DNA from: Membranihabitans marinus
GTDB lineage: Bacteria > Bacteroidota > Bacteroidia > Chitinophagales > Saprospiraceae
Direction: 5' to 3'
Length of the DNA stretch: 64,000 nucleotides
Assembly: GCF_021729155.1 (NCBI RefSeq)
Contig: NZ_JAJQYA010000019.1
Span: forward strand, 25,492-89,491
The position numbers and the translations under genes were made by a program. The notes below the pieces were generated by a model. It was given only the letters and a program-made list of their open reading frames with translations. It was not told where the DNA came from and made no database searches. Every line of letters starts with the position of its first letter. The first letter of the stretch is position 1. Shown here piece by piece: positions 20,501 through 28,403 of this stretch.

Positions 20501-20903
20501 CATCTATAGTTTTTCGATTTATGAACTGGAAACATTGAATGGTTATTCCAATACTACATTGAATGCACTAAACCGTTGGACGCCACAGAATACCAATACC
20601 GATGTGCCTAAGGCCAATGGAGACCGAGCAAGAGTTTCGTCCGATCGATTTATTTACGATGGTAGTTTTGTAAGAATTAAAAATATTTCATTGGGCTACA
20701 GTGTGCCGAAAAAAGTGTTGTCTCGATTTGGGATTATGGATACACGACTTTATGTAAGTGGTCAAAACTTGTGGACGATTACCGATTATCCTGGGTATGA
20801 TCCCGAAGTCAATTGGCGAGGTAGCAATACTAATCAAGGCATGGACTATGGAGGATATCCCTATACGCGTTCAATGACGATAGGACTTCAGGTTAAGTTT
20901 TAA
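17541..20903 (+). CDS. SusC/RagA-family TonB-dependent transporter with STN domain
   Basis: 1120 residues. Order of parts: signal anchor (about 22-40), STN domain (about 50-115, the sigma-signalling module), carboxypeptidase-like regulatory domain (about 150-225, GMVVDESGNPLIGVNV and DFDGRFYLSDV), the TonB plug starting with LDEVVVVGYG, and a 22-strand barrel ending in an aromatic-rich GLQVKF. It forms the outer-membrane channel for an oligosaccharide, capped by the SusD lipoprotein encoded 19 bases downstream. The STN domain and the adjacent FecI/FecR genes indicate substrate-induced transcription. The glycan is unknown. Confidence 0.95.
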   Translation: MKKLLYKIRSGHLITKIDLKMKLSVFIFFSTFLTIQANTSYSQKADISMKMNGVTVERLLEELESSTEYNFVYKIEDVDLKRTVSVDVANESIENLLDHLFYNTKTGYKIIKKQVFLVKQKPTRLNRILRFLQPKDNQLKIVPAVVVDSLTGMVVDESGNPLIGVNVLIKDSDRGVATDFDGRFYLSDVDDEDVLLISYIGYQTTQVPIEGKKSLTITLREDLQTLDEVVVVGYGVQRKSDLTGSVAQVKAADLQAYPSTGITQALQGRAAGVSVQTNNGGEPGSSFKVRVRGSTSINAGSDPLYVVDGFPGGSVPPAEDIASVEVLKDASAASIYGSRGANGVILITTKKGKTGAPMIQLNSSISSQKVSKYMPVMERDDYLDYINEIEPGRFDLTGNYPNTDWQREVFRNGLQQNHQLAVSGGADKVDYYLSGVIYDQEGIIINSEAKRYTLTSNFNVQLKDNIKLGANFYGTQSSNQGVLTQEGTGGSGNTGVVSGVLIMEPIVPIYNADGSYAISPTGDPHDNPVAIATERINESLGHGFQGNFFTEISLLKDFTWKSTLGFNNWSSRAGSFIPTTLNAGQQINGEGSITNSKSYNMVTEHYLTYSKELANIHNLTLLGGYSFQEFNYESSNAASRDFITDAFEYWNLGGGALARNPSSTFVESELASYFGRINYRLFDKYLLTLNARYDGSSRFAKNHKWAFFPSGAIAWNLGKEEFLKNIAAINEVKLRTSYGITGNQAIGAYQSLARFRTIPSTVINNTLVNAVAPNTVANNNLKWESTGQLNVGLDVAILDRRISFTAEYYNMRTKDLLFNLPLPQYSGYTSLLKNIGVVENIGYEFSISTVNIEDELRWTTDFNFSTNKNKIIELPNGNDIFSSSAPGHMVGVGATQVLRENYPTGQFFGYIYEGVYQEGDEFLPGAGFEQEAGGEKFKDLNGDGKLDNQDRTIIGDPNPDFTWGLNNSLEYKGFDLNVFVHGVIGGDIYSFSIYELETLNGYSNTTLNALNRWTPQNTNTDVPKANGDRARVSSDRFIYDGSFVRIKNISLGYSVPKKVLSRFGIMDTRLYVSGQNLWTITDYPGYDPEVNWRGSNTNQGMDYGGYPYTRSMTIGLQVKF

Positions 20904-20922
20904 TTCAATAAAATGGAATACA

Positions 20923-22455
20923 ATGAAAAATATAAAATATAAATCAATTCAAATAAAAGGAATCAGTAGACAATTGCTGATGTGTTTAATACCATTGTTC
21001 TTGTTCAATTGTACAGATTTAAAGGAGGATCCCATTGGGGTTTTAGCGCCTGAAGGCTTTTTTAAAACGGAAAAGGATGTTCAATTGGCCATCAATGGAG
21101 CCTATGGCAAGATCGCTGCCGATGACTATTGGGGCCGAGAACTGTCTTTAGCTATTGGGTTAAGTGGTGATATGATGGATATAGGCAATCGAGGAACGGT
21201 GGCTGCAAGAATTCAGATTAATGATTTTAACGCCAATGCTTTTAATTCACTTATAGGCAGGTTTTGGCCAGCATCTTACTCGATTATCAGTACAGTAAAT
21301 ACTGCGATGGAAGGGGCTGAAGTAGTGGAAAATGAGGAAGTCAAGAATGCCTTAATCGCTGAGGCTCGATTTTTACGTGCCTTTACCTATTTTAATTTAG
21401 TGCGTCTGTTTGGCGATATTCCCTATATTGACAAAGCCGTAGTAGATCCAGAGGCAGTAGGGGAAATTTCAAAAACATCAGCCACTGTAGTCTATGAAAA
21501 AATTATAGAGGATTTAAATTTTGCCATCGATCACCTACCGATGAATCACATTCAAAATGTGAGAAGTAGACCATCGAAGGGAACAGCTCATACGATGTTG
21601 GCCGATGTATATTTGACCTTGTCCAACTGGCAGGAGGCATACAACCATGCCAAATACGTGATCGACAATGCCAATACTCTTGGTTATGGGTTAATTGATG
21701 ACTATCAAACCCTGTACAAAGCCACTGAGCAAGATGGGTTGGCTGAGCATGTTTTTGCCATTGATTTTAAGGGCAATGAAGGATCTTGGCCTTATAATGT
21801 GGACAGTCATCCTGCTTTTACAGGTACTGGTGGTTCAGATGATATGGAAGGTTGGGATGTAGAGGTGCCCAGCATGGCAGTCTACGACACATGGGATGAT
21901 AGAGATTATCGCAAGTCAGTGGCCATGTTTGACAGTGCCTATTTTGATGGAGTCAAAAAGTCTTATTTGGATTTTAATACTCCACGACCTCATATTGCCA
22001 AATATAGACGATTTCCTGGGAATGCTCAATCTACCGGAAACACCGGGGATACCAATTACGCAATCTATCGATATGCCGAGGTGTTGTTAACGGCAGCAGA
22101 AGCCCTTAACGAACTCAATGGTGTCAGTCAAGAGGCTATAAATTATGTAAATCAAGTCCGGGAAAGAGCTAGAAATTGGGCTGGTACTGCCACTGATTTT
22201 CCAGAAGATTTATCAAGTGGGTTGAGTCAGGACGAGTTTAGAACAGCTGTATTAGAAGAGCGCAGACTGGAATTGAGTTTCGAGTTTAAGCGATGGTGGG
22301 ATATAAAGAGAAGAAATATGGGTGAAGAGGTTTTTAAAGGTCCAAATTCATTGGAACCTCGAGAAAATTTTACTGATAATCACTACTTACTTCCTTTGCC
22401 TCAAGGAGAGTTGGATCGAAATCCCAATTTACTACCCCAGAATCCAGGTTACTAA
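20923..22455 (+). CDS. SusD/RagB-family glycan-binding lipoprotein
   Basis: 510 residues. Lipoprotein signal with Cys in LFLFNCTD, then the SusD pattern: FKTEKDVQLAINGAYG near the N-terminus, EARFLRAFTYFNLVRLFGDIPY in the TPR-like core, RYAEVLLTAAEALNEL, VLEERRLELSFEFKRWWDIKR, and a C-terminal LLPLPQGELDRNPNLLPQNPGY. It sits on the cell surface as the lid of the SusC barrel at 17541 and binds the oligosaccharide. A strong stem-loop follows its stop. Confidence 0.95.
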   Translation: MKNIKYKSIQIKGISRQLLMCLIPLFLFNCTDLKEDPIGVLAPEGFFKTEKDVQLAINGAYGKIAADDYWGRELSLAIGLSGDMMDIGNRGTVAARIQINDFNANAFNSLIGRFWPASYSIISTVNTAMEGAEVVENEEVKNALIAEARFLRAFTYFNLVRLFGDIPYIDKAVVDPEAVGEISKTSATVVYEKIIEDLNFAIDHLPMNHIQNVRSRPSKGTAHTMLADVYLTLSNWQEAYNHAKYVIDNANTLGYGLIDDYQTLYKATEQDGLAEHVFAIDFKGNEGSWPYNVDSHPAFTGTGGSDDMEGWDVEVPSMAVYDTWDDRDYRKSVAMFDSAYFDGVKKSYLDFNTPRPHIAKYRRFPGNAQSTGNTGDTNYAIYRYAEVLLTAAEALNELNGVSQEAINYVNQVRERARNWAGTATDFPEDLSSGLSQDEFRTAVLEERRLELSFEFKRWWDIKRRNMGEEVFKGPNSLEPRENFTDNHYLLPLPQGELDRNPNLLPQNPGY

Positions 22456-22474
22456 TCAAATAATATATCAATGC

Positions 22475-22525
22475 CCTTATCCTAAATAAGCTAATTAAAA
22501 ACTGATTTAGGGTAAGGTCATTTTT
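22475..22525 (+). terminator. Terminator/attenuator between susD and the next gene
   Basis: Arms of 13 bases (22475-22487 and 22505-22517, one G-T pair) with a 17-base loop, then TCATTTTT. The next start codon is only four bases beyond the T run. The structure should cut down read-through from the abundant susCD message. Confidence 0.78.
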
Positions 22526-22528
22526 AAA

Positions 22529-23785
22529 ATGAAGATAATGTTGAAAAATTTTTATGTGAGCTTAATCGTATTGGTTTTTCTGAACCAAAACCTTTATGCA
22601 CAGAAAGAATTTGTGTTAAATGAAACTGAATTATACGATAAAATAACGGGCTATTGGAATGGTCAGTTGGTCGGTAACTATATGGGCTTTCCTTTTGAAA
22701 ACATCTACGACAGAGAACCTCTACCGGTTTTTGTGGACAGATATTACGATTATGGAGATCTCGATACGATTGATGTAAAGATGAATTTAAATGATCGGCG
22801 ATCCTTTGTTCGTATTATGGCAGATGCCATGGGAGGGGCATGGAGTGACGATGATACAGATATAGAATTCGTTATGTTGCATGGATTGGAAAAATATGGG
22901 TTAGATATAACCTATGCCGAAGTTGCAGAATTGCGTAAGAGTCATGTCAATCGATTTATTTGGGCGGCCAATGCCAATGTTCATCGATTGTTGAACGAAG
23001 GAGTTTTACCTCCAGAGACGGGCAGCAAAGCCAATAATGATTTTTGGTACGGTTTGACTTCTCAATTAATCAATGAATTGTGGGGAGTAATCTATCCCGG
23101 TATGATTGATAAAGCTGCACATTGGTCTTCTTGGGGCGGTCATATCACCAATGACGATTGGGCTACACATCCTACCATTTTTTATGGTGCAATGTATAGT
23201 GCGGGTTTTTTTGTTGACGATATCCATGAATTGATTAAAATAGGAATGCGGAAATTACCCAAAGACAGTCCTTTTTTGGCCGGCATTCAAGATGTTTTGA
23301 AGTGGCATAAAGAGGAAGTGGATTGGAAAATGTGTAGACAAAAAATCCACGATAAATATTTTAGAGAAGTAGATGGATTTAGAATCCCATTTCCGATTAT
23401 GGGGTCGACAGTGAATGGTTTAAATGCCGTGATGGCTTTGCTCTATGGAGAGGGAGATTTTACCCAGACCATGGGAATAGCTATCAGTACGGGATACGAC
23501 TGCGATAATCAAGCGGCCACTCTTGGCGGATTGTTGGGAGTAATGTACGGCAGTGAGGTAATCCCGAAACATTTTACCCATAACTTGCCTTCTAGGGGTC
23601 AATGGGAGTTGCCTTTTAATGATACTTATATTAATTATTCGAGAGATAATCTGCCCAATTACAATAAAATAAGTGATATCGTCAAGCGAATAATGGCCAT
23701 AACAGAAGATGCTATCCTCGAGAATAATGGAAAAATAGAAATTGCAGACGGCGAAAAGCTTTATTATATTGATTCTGACTTGTAG
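22529..23785 (+). CDS. Exported ADP-ribosylglycohydrolase-fold protein
   Basis: 418 residues with a Sec signal (about 1-24, ending in LYAQ). The rest follows the ADP-ribosylglycohydrolase (DraG) all-helical fold: VGNYMGFPFEN near the start, GGAWSDDDTDIEFVML with the metal-binding Asp cluster (Asp-Asp-Asp-Thr), and TGYDCDNQAATLGGLLG, the counterpart of the family's 'GGDTDTNAAI' metal loop. DraG-type enzymes remove ADP-ribose from proteins in the cytoplasm. A secreted version next to susCD more likely acts on an N- or O-linked sugar derivative. Metal residues appear intact. Function in this locus is inferred only. Confidence 0.78.
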   Translation: MKIMLKNFYVSLIVLVFLNQNLYAQKEFVLNETELYDKITGYWNGQLVGNYMGFPFENIYDREPLPVFVDRYYDYGDLDTIDVKMNLNDRRSFVRIMADAMGGAWSDDDTDIEFVMLHGLEKYGLDITYAEVAELRKSHVNRFIWAANANVHRLLNEGVLPPETGSKANNDFWYGLTSQLINELWGVIYPGMIDKAAHWSSWGGHITNDDWATHPTIFYGAMYSAGFFVDDIHELIKIGMRKLPKDSPFLAGIQDVLKWHKEEVDWKMCRQKIHDKYFREVDGFRIPFPIMGSTVNGLNAVMALLYGEGDFTQTMGIAISTGYDCDNQAATLGGLLGVMYGSEVIPKHFTHNLPSRGQWELPFNDTYINYSRDNLPNYNKISDIVKRIMAITEDAILENNGKIEIADGEKLYYIDSDL

Positions 23786-23792
23786 CGATTAA

Positions 23793-23815
23793 TAATACGA
23801 ATTACATTTATAATT
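23793..23815 (+). repeat. Boundary motif of hairpin array, left copy
   Basis: A 23-base AT-rich motif with core GAATTACATTTATAATT. The same 23 bases occur on the other strand at 53542-53564. A one-mismatch copy lies at 29492-29514, also at the edge of a hairpin array. Confidence 0.8.
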
Positions 23816-24575
23816 TATAAGCTCACCCACCCACGACACGGGGGGCGTGGTGCCCTCGTTGAAGGTAGATTTACTACCTTCAGTACTTCGTACTTTACTC
23901 GGTTATCTTTCGATTTATTGTAGAGCCGCAATGCCAACCCATCCGAAACACTGAGGTTCACCCACCCGAAGCACAGTGACTTCGGTTCCCTCGCCAAATG
24001 TCCATTAAGGACATTTGGTTGCTCTAAGGAGCAACTTTGCTCGGTCATCTTCATCAAATGCCCTCAGTGGGCATTTGGTAGTCTTTCAGACTACTTCATT
24101 CAGTCGTGGCTTAAATATTGTGGATTAAGACGTAATGCTATACTGGTAGTAGTATCTTAACTAGGAATTCCAGGGCAATCACGCCTCGGCACAGTGGCGA
24201 ACCCACCCGGAGCGCAGTGGCTCCGGTTCCCTCATCCGGCTTACCCACCCAAAGCCAGTGGCTTTGGTGCCTTCGTCATTGGTAGATTGACTACCAATGG
24301 TCCTGCGGACCCTACTCAGTTAGATTTAGTCCATCGAGTTGCTCTAAAGAGCAACTACATTCGGTCATCTTCGTCAAAGGTCGATTTACGACCTTTGGTT
24401 GCCATTCTAGCAACTTTACTCAGTCACGCCGTAGCTAAGGCTATGCTGGCAATCCCTCCCGAAACGCGGAGGTTTCGGCTCCTTCATCATTGACCGATTT
24501 ACGGTCAATGGCTCTTTGAGCTTCATTCAGTCGTAGCCTCGTCAAACTTCAAATACTCCCGAAATCTTTTCCGTC

Positions 24576-24597
24576 ATTATAAAATGTAATTTGTATA
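24576..24597 (-). repeat. Boundary motif of hairpin array 1, diverged inverted right copy
   Basis: Read on the minus strand this 22-base stretch has the core AAATTACATTTTATAAT, matching the left boundary with a few substitutions and one extra T. It gives array 1 inverted ends, as in a small transposable element. Confidence 0.6.
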
Positions 24598-24756
24598 AAA
24601 TGTATTTCATATAATTTGATATATTTTTATTTGAGAAGAAAAATACAGCGATGAGAGGATAGACGGATTATCCTTATAACCGCATCTGGTATATTATGGG
24701 AGGAAAGACAGATATTGAAGAATGGAATTCGTAATTATCAGCTAATGGTGTACAGA

Positions 24757-25374
24757 CTATGCCTTTATTATATTGGAGGTTAAATCATTCAATCGTTTGT
24801 ACCAAAATTGTAGTTCTTTTTTACTTTCGGATTTTTCAGTAATGTCTTTCCAAACCATGGTACAGATGAAATTATTTTTCTTTTGATATCCTCGATTCTT
24901 CCAGAACTGGTCAAGCTTTGTATAGCCAGAGGGAGTTAAAAGATGATTATTCGGTCGTAAAACTGCACAGAATACAGCGAAGTTGTATAATAATTTACGG
25001 GCCCAAGATTCCCTTTCTTCAAAAAATTTAAGTCCAATTCCCTGACCACGATATTTTTTTTGGAGTACAGATTCACTGAAATAAAAAATTTCATCAATAG
25101 GTGGTTCGGAGTTTATCCATGGAGCTTTTACGTTGTCGGGTTCATATTTTAGCGGTAGGCCAGTAGATACGCCGATGACTTGGTCATCGTCAAATGCGAC
25201 TACAATGATGGCTTGTTTTGCATTGAGGAAGGCTTCGAGATATTCAGATTCTGAGTCCAGCGATCCGTCATATAGATATGGAAATTCTCTAAATACTTCT
25301 ATTCTCAATTTGGCTAAATCCTGAATATAGGGTTGTGCTTCTGACGCTGTAAATGATTGAACTCGTATGGCCAT
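24757..25374 (-). CDS. GNAT-family N-acetyltransferase
   Basis: 205 residues. The acetyl-CoA motif is present as KYRGQGIGLKFFEERESWAR (about residues 110-129), preceded by the strand VVAFDDDQVIGVSTGLPL and the acidic IDEIFYFSESVLQ. The C-terminal part (FWKNRGYQKK, FICTMVWKDI) completes the fold. The acceptor substrate is unknown. It stands alone between array 1 and an oxidoreductase on the same strand 122 bases upstream, and is not clearly tied to the glycan loci. Confidence 0.82.
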   Translation of the reverse strand: MAIRVQSFTASEAQPYIQDLAKLRIEVFREFPYLYDGSLDSESEYLEAFLNAKQAIIVVAFDDDQVIGVSTGLPLKYEPDNVKAPWINSEPPIDEIFYFSESVLQKKYRGQGIGLKFFEERESWARKLLYNFAVFCAVLRPNNHLLTPSGYTKLDQFWKNRGYQKKNNFICTMVWKDITEKSESKKELQFWYKRLNDLTSNIIKA

Positions 25375-25496
25375 AGATGGGATTGGTTTATCGAATAATC
25401 TTTATGCATTAATGCTAAATGAATTTATCTAAATGAATAGATAGGTGTCATTTTTGCGCTATATAATATTTAAACATAGTATAATTTCATCCAAGT

Positions 25497-26864
25497 TTAG
25501 AACATTTCTTCCGCAGGATGTTTCCATGGCTGTCGATACTTACGCAAAAGTAAGGCCGTGGCTTCAGCATCGTTTTCAATAGATTTTTTAATTGGATCGT
25601 AAACCAGAGGTCGGCCAAGTTGCATAGATAAATTGGCAAGTATACAACTGGCAGAGGATATATGGCCTTCTTCAATATCGGCAATGGGTCGGTGTCCATT
25701 TTCAATAGCTGATAAAAAATCTCTCATATGTCGTCTTGTTGCCGGTGCTGCATGTAATTCGATATCTTTTTCGGTAAGATCTTCAGGGTATAACTCTCTT
25801 TCGTAGACTACATCTTTTTGAATGGGGGATAAGTTTTTGTCTGTAGGAGAATATTCATAACGCTGCACACTAGCCTTTAAGGTGCCTTTGTCTCCGTATA
25901 TTTTAAAAGACCAAGGATAATCTGGATCAGTGGCTTGACCCCAGGTCCGATGTTGCCATAGGCAGTTGAGGTCATCGTATTCAAACAGAGCAGATTGTGT
26001 ATCGGAAATATTGGATTTGCTTTCGGTTTGCACATAAATGCCGCCAGTAGAGCTAATGCGTTTAGGCCATTTTAGATCCAACATCCATCTTACGGTATCA
26101 AACATGTGGACACACATATCTCCAGTGATACCATTGCCATATTCCATAAAGGCTCTCCACCATCTGCGGTGGGGAATACCATCATAGGGCCGTAAAGGAG
26201 CAGGACCGGTCCACATATCGTAATCTAAATAGTCTGGAACATCCATGATTGATGGTTGGCCTTTGGCGCGCATATGGTAATAGCAGCACATCTCCACATG
26301 AGCGATCTTGCCTAACAATCCAGCATCGACGATATTTTTTTTGGCATCTATGAGGTGAGGGGTACTTTTTCGCTGTGTGCCTACTTGAACGACTTTGTTG
26401 TATTTTCTCGCGGCTGCGACCATGGCTTCTCCTTCCATTACATCTACACTGATGGGTTTTTGCACATAGACATGAGCGCCAGCTTTTAGTGCTTCAATGG
26501 CTTGTAGACAATGCCAATGATCGGGGCTACCAATTATTACAATATCTAGTTTCTGCTCATTTAGCATTTTTCTATAGTCGCTGTAAGTCAGTGGTTTTTT
26601 GTCTGATTTTTGCCGTTGCACAATGAGGTTAGCTGCCTCTGCCAACATGTTTTGGTCGACATCGCATATACATACTACATCGACGTCGGTGACCTGCATA
26701 AGTCTGAATAGATCACTTTTGCCATACCATCCACTGCCGATTAAGCCAACGCGCCAAGCTTGGTTGGGTTTTTTGTGATTGACATTGAAGTCGCCAAGGG
26801 AAGAAAGGACTAGGGATGCGGTGCCGCCTTTAATAAAGTGTCGTCTATCGATGTTGAAATCCAT
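25497..26864 (-). CDS. Exported Gfo/Idh/MocA-family oxidoreductase
   Basis: 455 residues. The N-terminus has a Tat-type signal (DRRHFIKGGTASLVLSSLG). The Rossmann motif is VGLIGSGWYGKSD, and the canonical catalytic-lysine motif is present as QKPIS, unlike the two GH109-like proteins in this window. A DMCVHMFDTVRWMLDL segment holds the usual active-site His. The second half is the alpha/beta substrate domain. It is therefore a genuine NAD(P)-dependent sugar oxidoreductase candidate acting outside the cytoplasm, or on a substrate bound with a pre-loaded cofactor. Substrate unknown. Confidence 0.85.
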   Translation of the reverse strand: MDFNIDRRHFIKGGTASLVLSSLGDFNVNHKKPNQAWRVGLIGSGWYGKSDLFRLMQVTDVDVVCICDVDQNMLAEAANLIVQRQKSDKKPLTYSDYRKMLNEQKLDIVIIGSPDHWHCLQAIEALKAGAHVYVQKPISVDVMEGEAMVAAARKYNKVVQVGTQRKSTPHLIDAKKNIVDAGLLGKIAHVEMCCYYHMRAKGQPSIMDVPDYLDYDMWTGPAPLRPYDGIPHRRWWRAFMEYGNGITGDMCVHMFDTVRWMLDLKWPKRISSTGGIYVQTESKSNISDTQSALFEYDDLNCLWQHRTWGQATDPDYPWSFKIYGDKGTLKASVQRYEYSPTDKNLSPIQKDVVYERELYPEDLTEKDIELHAAPATRRHMRDFLSAIENGHRPIADIEEGHISSASCILANLSMQLGRPLVYDPIKKSIENDAEATALLLRKYRQPWKHPAEEMF

Positions 26865-27351
26865 AATTCTTTATTTTATACAAACTTTAGATGTTGAAAT
26901 AAAGTTATAATATTTTGTATAAAATGGGTTGTAAATTTTGAAAATTGATTGTAAAAACAGCGGTATATATTAGGTTATGAGTATTGTCGAGAGAATTATT
27001 GGGGGCTAGGGTCAATGTTTTTATAATTGACGGTAGTATTGTGTCAATGATGCTGCACACTTCGCTGGACAATCTTGACCAAAGGTAGATTCACGACCTT
27101 TGCCACCAGCCCTCTATTAGGTCATTCATTATCTAATTCATTCTTGATAATATGCATTTAGTATACTTTCTAAGTACTGAGTAAATCGTAAATTTCTTTA
27201 TGTGAAGAAGATTGAAGGGCAGATGAAAATATTGTTTTTAATTTTTAACTTGTTGAATGCTGGTATATTTTGAGAAAGGAATTGTCATTTGGGTAATGGT
27301 TTCTTAAAACATGGTAACTTTAATGACGATAAATAAACTGATGTTTGATTC
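26865..27351. other. Intergenic with one decayed hairpin module
   Basis: AT-rich spacer between divergent genes. At 27080-27102 there is a type-B stem-loop of the array family, with nine-base arms, an ATTCA loop and one mismatched pair, preceded by a TTTTTATAATTGAC stretch resembling the array boundary motif. Nothing else is supported. Confidence 0.55.
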
Positions 27352-27359
27352 TATATTTG
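27352..27359 (+). promoter_or_regulatory. Possible -7 promoter element for the FdhD-like gene
   Basis: TATATTTG matches the Bacteroidota -7 consensus TAnnTTTG. No TTG lies 19-21 bases before it, so support is partial. If used, transcription starts after the TTG codon at 27345, which favours the translation start at 27402. Confidence 0.45.
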
Positions 27360-27401
27360 TATGAATATCAGTATCCTTTTATACACCATATAATACTAGA
27401 T

Positions 27402-28241
27402 TTGAGCAATTCATCTACCATAATAAAATCCATTACTACTATTCGAGGTGGTCATGCAGAATTAAAACAAGATTCATTGACCATTGAAGAAGCTTTAGTG
27501 ATCAAGGTCAGTGTTCCTACGGCACAACCTCCGATTGAGGGGAAGAATATTTCTATTGTGATGCGCACACCTGGAGCTGATGTAGATCTCGCTTTGGGGT
27601 TTTTATTTACAGAGGGAATTTTGACAACTTTCAGTCAAGTCAATGATGTGAGAATGATGGGGAGCAGTATTGAAGTGGTATTAAATGAATCAGAAGACAT
27701 TGATTTTAGTAAAAATGAAAAGAGGTTTTACAAATTAATAAGGCGTGGTGTAAGTAGAAAAGTCAATATAGAATCTATAAAGTCGGTCTGCAGTTTGGAT
27801 CTAACTACAGGATCAATGCGAATAGGTAAGGGATTGATATTGGGGTTTCCTCGTCGATTAAGAAGTGGTCAAAGGGTATATAATGATTTAGAGTCTTTAT
27901 ATGCTGCTGCCTTATTTGATCAAGGCGGGAGGTTGTTGTCTTTTCGCGAAGATTTAGAGAGTCATTATGCTTTGGATAAATTAATTGGTCATTATTTTCA
28001 AGAGGGCAAATCACTCTTGAATAGCGGTATTTTGTTCTTGAATGGGGGAGTGGGTTTTGAGTTAATACAAAAAGCGGCTATGGCCGGTATTCAAATGGTA
28101 TTGGCTAGTGGGTCGCCTTCGAGTTTGGCTGTAGATTTGGCCAGAGAATTTGACATTACTTTAATAGGGTGTTTAAAGGCCGATCGGTACAATATTTATC
28201 ACGATTCAGGGCGGGTGGTGATAGAAGATGATATGATATAG
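27402..28241 (+). CDS. FdhD/NarQ-family protein lacking the active cysteine pair
   Basis: 279 residues from a TTG at 27402; no in-frame ATG exists near the start, and E. coli FdhD is 277 residues. FdhD passes sulfur from a cysteine desulfurase to the molybdenum cofactor of formate dehydrogenase, using the Cys pair of a CGxCG motif. The fold is clearly kept (LALGFLFTEGIL, PSSLAVDLA, LIGCLKADRYNIY). At the motif position, however, the sequence is RGVSR (Arg115, Ser118). Other conserved spots are changed: LYAAAL in place of the expected HAAAL, and EDLESHYALDK in place of EDVGRHNAVDK. No frameshift or stop is present. It may be a pseudoenzyme or a gene in early decay. No formate dehydrogenase or cofactor gene is nearby. 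Confidence 0.8.
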   Translation: MSNSSTIIKSITTIRGGHAELKQDSLTIEEALVIKVSVPTAQPPIEGKNISIVMRTPGADVDLALGFLFTEGILTTFSQVNDVRMMGSSIEVVLNESEDIDFSKNEKRFYKLIRRGVSRKVNIESIKSVCSLDLTTGSMRIGKGLILGFPRRLRSGQRVYNDLESLYAAALFDQGGRLLSFREDLESHYALDKLIGHYFQEGKSLLNSGILFLNGGVGFELIQKAAMAGIQMVLASGSPSSLAVDLAREFDITLIGCLKADRYNIYHDSGRVVIEDDMI

Positions 28242-28403
28242 AGAATGTGGAAGAAGGTAAGGATTGATAGATTGGGTTGGCAATTTATTAGATAGAGTAT
28301 GGTTGTTGAAGTTTTTTGTTTTTAATTAGGTATTTGTAATTCAGGTGGTTAGGATTGGGTTTGTGATTTAGATTTTTCAAATAGGTAGTTAGGCGATAAG
28401 GGT

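Larger units (their letters stand above)
23793..24597. repeat. Hairpin array 1: modular covarying stem-loops with inverted ends
   Basis: A non-coding block of at least 16 short stem-loops between two convergent genes. Type A has arms around CAGTG: 23966-23985, 24207-24226, 24249-24267. Type B has 8-10 bp arms around a five-base, usually ATTTA-like, loop: 23861-23881, 23994-24018, 24055-24077, 24277-24299, 24375-24397, 24488-24510. Type C has arms around a 3-7 base loop: 23882-23894, 24018-24035, 24078-24094, 24299-24311, 24338-24355, 24398-24414, 24511-24521. Linkers are nearly constant (GGTTCCCTCRTC, then CTCGGTCATCTTCRTC). Arms differ between units but stay complementary. The block begins with a 23-base motif and ends with a diverged inverted copy. 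Open frames inside it are by-products of the repeats. Confidence 0.85.

Noticed and set aside
24194..24493. 99-codon open frame inside hairpin array 1
   Set aside because: It follows the repeat units, shares repeat-derived stretches with frames in array 2, and has no start context or domain; it is a by-product of GC-richer repeats.
23793..24597. Array considered as a CRISPR locus
   Set aside because: There are no constant repeats of 25-40 bases with unique spacers, and no cas genes. The variable parts are self-complementary arms.
27345..27401. Translation start of the FdhD-like gene at 27345
   Set aside because: This TTG lies before a TATATTTG promoter-like box and would add residues not seen in the family; the TTG at 27402 gives the normal length.
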